DNA of 10,000 nt. Origin: Botryococcus braunii. Lineage: Eukaryota > Chlorophyta > Trebouxiophyceae. Numbering within the stretch: the first letter of the stretch is position 1; each line of letters begins with the position of its first letter. Positions 1 to 10,000 of the stretch are shown here, piece after piece. The DNA lies in contig KV908476.1 in the NCBI GenBank assembly GCA_002005505.1, positions 242,509-252,508 on the forward strand. The letters run 5' to 3'. The notes below the pieces were generated by a model, which was not told the DNA's origin, did no database searches, and saw only the letters and a program-made list of their open reading frames with translations. A program made the position numbers and the translations under genes.

Positions 1-755
1 TGGGATGTACAATGGGAGGTTCTTTGAAGACAGATTATCGGCTGGGGCCAGGGGCAGAGGATGGATGGGGGTTTGCAGGGAATGGGAGGTTCAAGGGAGG
101 TATATAGCCGGTACATGGGCCTGTTTGGGACTTTCTGCATGTTGATGGGAGGTTTGTGGGATGTACAAGGAGATGGTGGGAGATAATCTGGAGGTCCAAG
201 GGGAGCTGCAGGGAAGACCCAGTGGCGGCGCGGGGGCAGTGTGAGAGGTACCTGGAGTATATTCCAGGAGTTGCTGCGAGGCATTTGGGAGGTACATGGA
301 AGGCAGTGGGAGGCATCTGGGAGGCAGTGGGAGGTACATGGGAGGCAGTGGGAGGCATTTGGGGGACGTGCGAGGCATGTGAAAGGTACATTGGTGTCAA
401 TGGGAGGTACAAGGGGAGTTGCAGGGAAGACATACTGGCTGCGCGGGGGCAGTGGGAGAAGGATTTGCAGCATGTGAAAGGAGTTAATGGGAGGCACAAG
501 GGGAGTTGCAGGGAAGACATTCTGGCTGCGCGGGGGCAGTGGGACAAGGATTTGCAGAATGTGAAAGGAGTTAATGGGAGGCACAAGGAGAGCTGCAGAG
601 AAGCTATTATTGGCGGCGTAGGGCAGTGGGAGAGGTGTATGGAGCATGTAACAGGAGTTAGTGGGAGGTATGTGGGAGGTAGTAAGGGGCACAAGGGGAG
701 TTGCAGGGAAGACATACTGGCGGCGCGGGGGCAGTGGGAGAGGTACATGGAGGAG
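1..755. repeat. 87-bp minisatellite with nested 21-bp repeats
   Basis: A unit containing AAGGGGAGTTGCAGGGAAGA recurs with that core at about 208, 421, 508, 595 and 703. The spacing is 87 bp between the middle copies, with a 21-bp insertion before the last. Between 280 and 375 a 21-bp sub-unit (GGGAGG-x-AC/AT-x-TGGGAGGCAGT) repeats four times. GGGATGTACAA occurs at 2 and 158, so more diverged copies reach the window edge. Because 87 and 21 are multiples of three, both strands stay open over 700 bp. I read this as non-coding repeat in an upstream intron or 5' flank, not protein repeats. Confidence 0.85.
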
Positions 756-6578
<5,823 letters not shown>

Positions 6579-6609
6579 AGCAGTGGTGCTTCGCTGCCGA
6601 GCCTCGGGG

Positions 6610-6980
6610 TCGTGAAGGAGTTGCGGAGGATTCCCTTGGCTGCATGAGGATTCGGGAGATTTCCATTGGCTCTTGTGAGGAGTCGAGAGGAAGCCGACAT
6701 TCGGCTCCATGAGGACTCAAAGAGGCGTTATTCTTTTGGCCTCATGGAGGAAATGAAAAAGCTTTTCTTTTTTGGCCTCATGAGGATGCAAGAGGGCATT
6801 TTGTGTGCGTCTTGAGGAGTCAAGATTTGAGTCCTCATGAAGCCAAATGACATCTCTGGAGGTGTCATTTTATGGGGATCCGTGAGGTTTCATTTGGCTT
6901 AATAGAGATATTGCTTTGGCTTCGTATGGCTTCAAGTGGGCAACATATGGTTTCAAGGGGATTCGGAGGTGGTGCTTGGT
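6610..6980. repeat. Degenerate 30-36 bp minisatellite downstream of the gene
   Basis: Units start with TGAGGA near 6645, 6675, 6710, 6745, 6781 and 6813 and carry a TTTGGCCTCA-like end. More diverged TTGGCTTCATG/TATGG copies continue to about 6980. Confidence 0.8.
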
Positions 6981-7024
6981 TTCATGAGGATTAGTGCCCT
7001 GCAGTCTTGCGGTTGGAGATCGGG

Positions 7025-7440
7025 TTACCCCCAGGGGAACCACCAAGTCCCCGCGCTACCTTGGAGTTTGGGTGACCGTCACGGGGACCAGTACCCCGCA
7101 GAACTTTGGAGTTTGGGTGACCCTCAAGGGGACCAGTGCCCCGCAGTGCCTTGGGAGTTTGGGTGACCAGCACGGGGATCAGTACCCCGCAGTACCTTGG
7201 AGTATGGGTAACCTTCATTTGGACCAGTACCCTGCAGTACCTTGAAAATTGGGTGACCTTCACGGGGATCAGTACTGCGTAGAGCTTTTGAGAGAGTCTG
7301 GGTGACCGCAACGGGGATCAGTTCCCCGCAGTACACCGAGTAGTCGATGAGCTTCGTGGGAATCAGCACCCCGTGCAGTACGACCTCTGTGATCCCCGGG
7401 GGGATCAGAGGGGCTTGGATCAGTATCCCACAGGGGCTTG
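7025..7440. repeat. 45-bp minisatellite
   Basis: GGGTGACC/GGGTAACC starts units at 7070, 7115, 7161, 7206, 7251 and 7300, each followed by GGGGATCAGTACCCCGCAGTAC. Decayed units continue to about 7440. A 45-bp unit is again divisible by three, so long open frames on both strands are expected without coding. Confidence 0.93.
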
Positions 7441-7517
7441 ATCTGAGGTCAGCAATCAGTGCCCTCTGCGTGCTGCAAGCTCTCCCCGCAAACAAGACAG
7501 GTGGGGGTTTGGATTGC

Positions 7518-7671
7518 GAGTGGAGAGGGAGAGGGCGCTCTTGCCTGCAGAAGCGGGTAAAATTATAAATATAAGCTAACGAAAATTATAATTATAATCT
7601 TATAAGCTGAGTATCTCCAAGGTGAGTGGAGAGGGAGAGGGCGCTCTTGTCTGCAGAAGCGGGTGAAATTA
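7518..7671. repeat. Direct repeat of about 48 bp, 106 bp apart
   Basis: GAGTGGAGAGGGAGAGGGCG through CTGCAGAAGCGGGT and AAATTATAA occurs at 7518-7565 and 7624-7671 with only about two differences. The spacer is A/T-rich (ATAAATATAAGC, AATTATAATTATAATC). Confidence 0.92.
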
Positions 7672-8370
7672 TAAGCTAATTAGCTCCAAGGTGTGAGGGA
7701 GAAGAGGAGGTGCGAGAAGACAGTGGGACGGACAGCAATCTCCCCCCAACTTACAAAGTCTGAGATCCCCACTGTATGGAGTGTGAGATGGATGTGCATT
7801 ACGTCAGGAGGCTTTGAGCAGACTTACAGACCTCTGCGTCGGGGTTTGGCGTCACTGAGCCAGGTCGCTTGATGAGTACCAATCACCAACATTGATAGTT
7901 TCAGTGAACGCGGCAATTTGAATGCGGGCATGCAACCGCTCATGATCATCAAAAGTGTTCTCGATGTACATTCAAGACCTGCAAGCGCTCATCACAAGGT
8001 TTCTCAATGTACATTCAAGACCAGCAGTTTCATTGTCAGTGAGCTTGTGGGCATAGCACATTAGGTATGTGGGCGTTACAATTATGTGGGCAGCACATGA
8101 TTATGTGGGCCTCCGATGATTTCCTTGATGATTTCCACAACGACCATATCAGTATCAGCGCCCCCATCTTCACGTAATGCTCGACCAGGGTTCGAGCAGG
8201 ACATAGGATCTTGTTCCGTCTAAAGCGAGATTGAACATGTTTAATGCATTTAACATTAATGTGTACACAGGTTTTTGAATCACATCCGATACGCTGGTGA
8301 ACTTACAGTAGACTTTTCCGAGCACACAGCACTATTAACATCGCTGTCACTCTCATGAGCCAAGCTTTTG
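7672..8370. other. No gene recognised; minor repeats
   Basis: Holds an imperfect pair with GCAACCGCTCAT (7932) and GCAAGCGCTCAT (7981), each followed by TGTACATTCAAGACC, and a cluster of TATGTGGGC motifs at 8066-8110. No domain-bearing frame is seen on either strand. Confidence 0.55.
8178..8198. repeat. Perfect hairpin, 7-bp arms and 7-nt loop
   Basis: TGCTCGA (8178-8184) and TCGAGCA (8192-8198) flank CCAGGGT. The geometry resembles a tRNA arm, but no other tRNA parts surround it. Confidence 0.75.
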
Positions 8371-8377
8371 CTGACAG

Positions 8378-8463
8378 ACATTAATGTTAATGTTAATGTT
8401 AATATTATCGTCAGTTTCCACTGTTTTTTGGTCAGACATTGGAAACCATCGATGTTTCCAATG
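8378..8463. repeat. TTAATG hexamer run and 27-bp inverted repeat
   Basis: ATTAATGTTAATGTTAATGT is a short hexamer run (8378-8405). CATTGGAAAC (8437-8446) and GTTTCCAATG (8454-8463) are perfect 10-bp arms around CATCGAT. A further ACATTGGAAACATCAACGTT follows at 8480, with CATCAACGTTGG then repeated. Confidence 0.8.
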
Positions 8464-8619
8464 ATATCACGAGTTTGTCAAACATTGGAAACATCAACGT
8501 TGGGTCGTACATCAACGTTGGACGCGTCCACTTCTCAAACTTTAGTGTTCGCATGTGTTTCTGCTTTCGACATCCGGCCCTGGCCCAACCCCTGTTTGTT
8601 CCACAATCCTGGGACGGGT

Positions 8620-8756
8620 CGTACACACGTGCACGTCTAAACGGGTGTGTGTACGTACACCCTCCCATATACACGTACGTTTGCATGTGTACGTGTGTTT
8701 GTATATATACACGTACGTTAATGTTTGTATGTGTACGCGTATGTACATACGTGCCG
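8620..8756. repeat. Alternating purine-pyrimidine ACGT/GTAC-rich tract
   Basis: Interspersed TACGTGTGT, TATATACACGTACGT and GTGTACGCGTATGTACATACGT blocks form a degenerate alternating purine-pyrimidine sequence with many short self-complementary stretches. Confidence 0.75.
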
Positions 8757-8930
8757 GAGAACCCGGGTTGTGAGTCCTGGAACCGATAAAGCCGCAGCTG
8801 GGTAGGTGAGCATATAGATTCTATATACACATGTGGTTGCCGTTTTGGTAGATGTGTATGTACAATATATATAAAGGGACGGATTGCAATGGGTAACCTG
8901 CGGGGATGAGTAACTGGGGCGGGTAGTTGT

Positions 8931-8953
8931 AGCAGCGCTAGCGCTGCTTTTTT
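8931..8953. repeat. Perfect 18-bp palindrome followed by T run
   Basis: AGCAGCGCTAGCGCTGCT (8931-8948) is identical to its reverse complement and is followed by five more T residues. It has the shape of an intrinsic terminator, but no upstream transcription unit is visible. Confidence 0.85.
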
Positions 8954-8963
8954 CATGCGATTG

Positions 8964-9480
8964 CAAGCCCTTTTGATGTTTATGTGGGCAGGTGCACCGG
9001 CCCACATATGTGAATTGCTTCACGTCTGGATCCCACACTCCTAGCCCTTTTTAAAGGCGTGCAACCTTGTCAGCAACCGGTATGGCTTGATTAAGGTGTG
9101 GTGTTAAGAATTGTATCACGATCGCCCAAACACATTCAAAGTTTTACCACCGGAACGCATACCAGATTGCAAGGGCATCGCAATAGTGGTGGAGATGGAA
9201 ATTTCCAGAGGAACCCCGTCCCCTCTTGCAAAATTTTGTATTTGTGCATCTTGGGCGTTCGAAGTTGAACTCTGTGTAACCTGTTACTGATCCTTCAGTT
9301 CGTGTACGTACTGAAATACGTGTGAGTACGTACTTATACGCACTGGAATTCTTGCCGTGCAAATCAGGTGTTGGGAAAATTTTGTACTCTTTTCAAGGAT
9401 ATGATATTCTCAATCAAACATATAAATGCATGTTTTGTTCCTTCAGGGTCCAGACAAAACAAAACACATCTGTACCGCGG
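8964..9480. other. No gene recognised
   Basis: Unique-looking sequence of balanced composition. Short frames exist on both strands without recognisable motifs. GTGTACGTACTGAAATACGT around 9302-9320 echoes the alternating tract further upstream. Confidence 0.5.
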
Positions 9481-9520
9481 TGTACAGCAGAGGACTCTAG
9501 CTAGGGTCGTCTGCTGTACA
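9481..9520. repeat. Near-perfect 40-bp palindrome
   Basis: The first half, TGTACAGCAGAGGACTCTAG, is matched by the second half, CTAGGGTCGTCTGCTGTACA, with only two mismatched pairs. A further half-site, CCAGCAGAGGACCCTCCTA, follows at 9536. Confidence 0.9.
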
Positions 9521-9787
9521 GCTCTGTATAAATGTCCAGCAGAGGACCCTCCTAAGCCTAGACGGGACAACACACCATGCATACTATAATTGATTGCAGG
9601 ACCTGAGGGACGCAGCCGGCACAACGTTATGCAGCGGCCGCGTGCAAACGGCGACGGGACGCGTGTGTGCGTGCGTGCGTGTGTGTTTCGTTGTACCGGC
9701 CAGATGTCACGATGCCACATGCACGTGGACAAACTATGCCGTTGCAGATAGTGTGCGGCTGCCGCTGCATACATGCCGTGGCAGGGC

Positions 9788-9875
<88 letters not shown>

Positions 9876-9899
9876 CACACACACACACACACATACACC
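9788..9899. repeat. (CA)n microsatellite
   Basis: About 110 bp of CA repeats with single GC and CAT interruptions near the 3' end. Confidence 0.98.
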
Positions 9900-10000
9900 C
9901 ATACCCACCCAGCCACAGGTTTGTAGGCCTGGGTGCGTCCCATGGGACTCGGCAAGGATCCTTCTAGAAAGATCACAGCCACTGAGAGATTTTCTCGGGG

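Noticed and set aside
35..748. Minus-strand frame of 237 residues with LSHCPRAA-type repeats
   Set aside because: It is the complement of the 87-bp minisatellite; openness follows from the unit length being a multiple of three. No non-repeat domain is present.
6936..7440. Open frames on both strands in the 45-bp repeat
   Set aside because: The repeat unit is divisible by three and the encoded peptides are simple unit repeats with no independent coding evidence.
8432..9007. Minus-strand frame of 191 residues
   Set aside because: It crosses the alternating purine-pyrimidine tract, the palindromes and unique sequence with no domain or coding-like composition; probably chance.

Overview
The window looks like nuclear DNA from a eukaryote, most likely a microalga or another protist. 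There are no bacterial-style operons. Coding sequence comes as short islands separated by GT-AG-bounded introns. The introns and flanks are packed with minisatellites, long dinucleotide runs and homopolymers. I cannot name the organism. Most long open frames here come from repeats whose unit length is a multiple of three, or from dinucleotide runs, and are not genes.

Positions 756-6578 (+ strand) hold one recognisable gene. Read across its introns it encodes a Golgi-type MNN2/MNN5-like alpha-1,2-mannosyltransferase (Pfam Mannosyl_trans3 family). The family landmarks appear in the correct order: GKGIVILGGG and LRRTG (756-867), CQLPVEMWFPA (1048-1124), LGVVSRKLPDI (2526-2564), QIAALLLSQFQE (2625-2680), an EVFLD-x-DN catalytic block (3265-3301), ESGQMVFDKQR (3378-3418), then GDKESF, MTQHDP and FIHTNL (4061-4396), and DLEQEIYNTL (4888-4972). 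Two further exons (6196-6461 and 6551-6578) join in phase and would supply a C-terminus that I do not recognise. The catalytic Asp-x-Asp block carries an apparent frame lesion, and the family segment between it and ESGQ is missing. The gene is therefore either damaged or misassembled at a homopolymer-rich point.

Layout: 1-755, an 87/21-bp minisatellite upstream of the first visible exon. 868-1047, a short intron. 1125-2525, an intron with a 47-bp minisatellite, a (CA)n run and G- and T-rich stretches. 2681-3264, an intron made almost entirely of C-run, CT, TG, CA, GA and 41-G tracts arranged as a nested complementary series. 3419-4060, an intron with a degenerate tRNA-like sequence and a long (CT)n. 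4397-4887, an intron filled by a 61-bp minisatellite. 4973-6195, an intron with GC/GT/CT/CA/T runs, a decayed partial copy of the penultimate exon and a 19-bp tandem repeat. 6579-7450, two more minisatellites (about 34 bp and 45 bp) after the gene. 7450-10000, no recognisable gene, but a duplicated block, several strong palindromes, alternating purine-pyrimidine tracts and a terminal (CA)n.

Nothing in the window supports a multi-gene system. Its main interest is the repeat-loaded mannosyltransferase gene and the structured elements around it.
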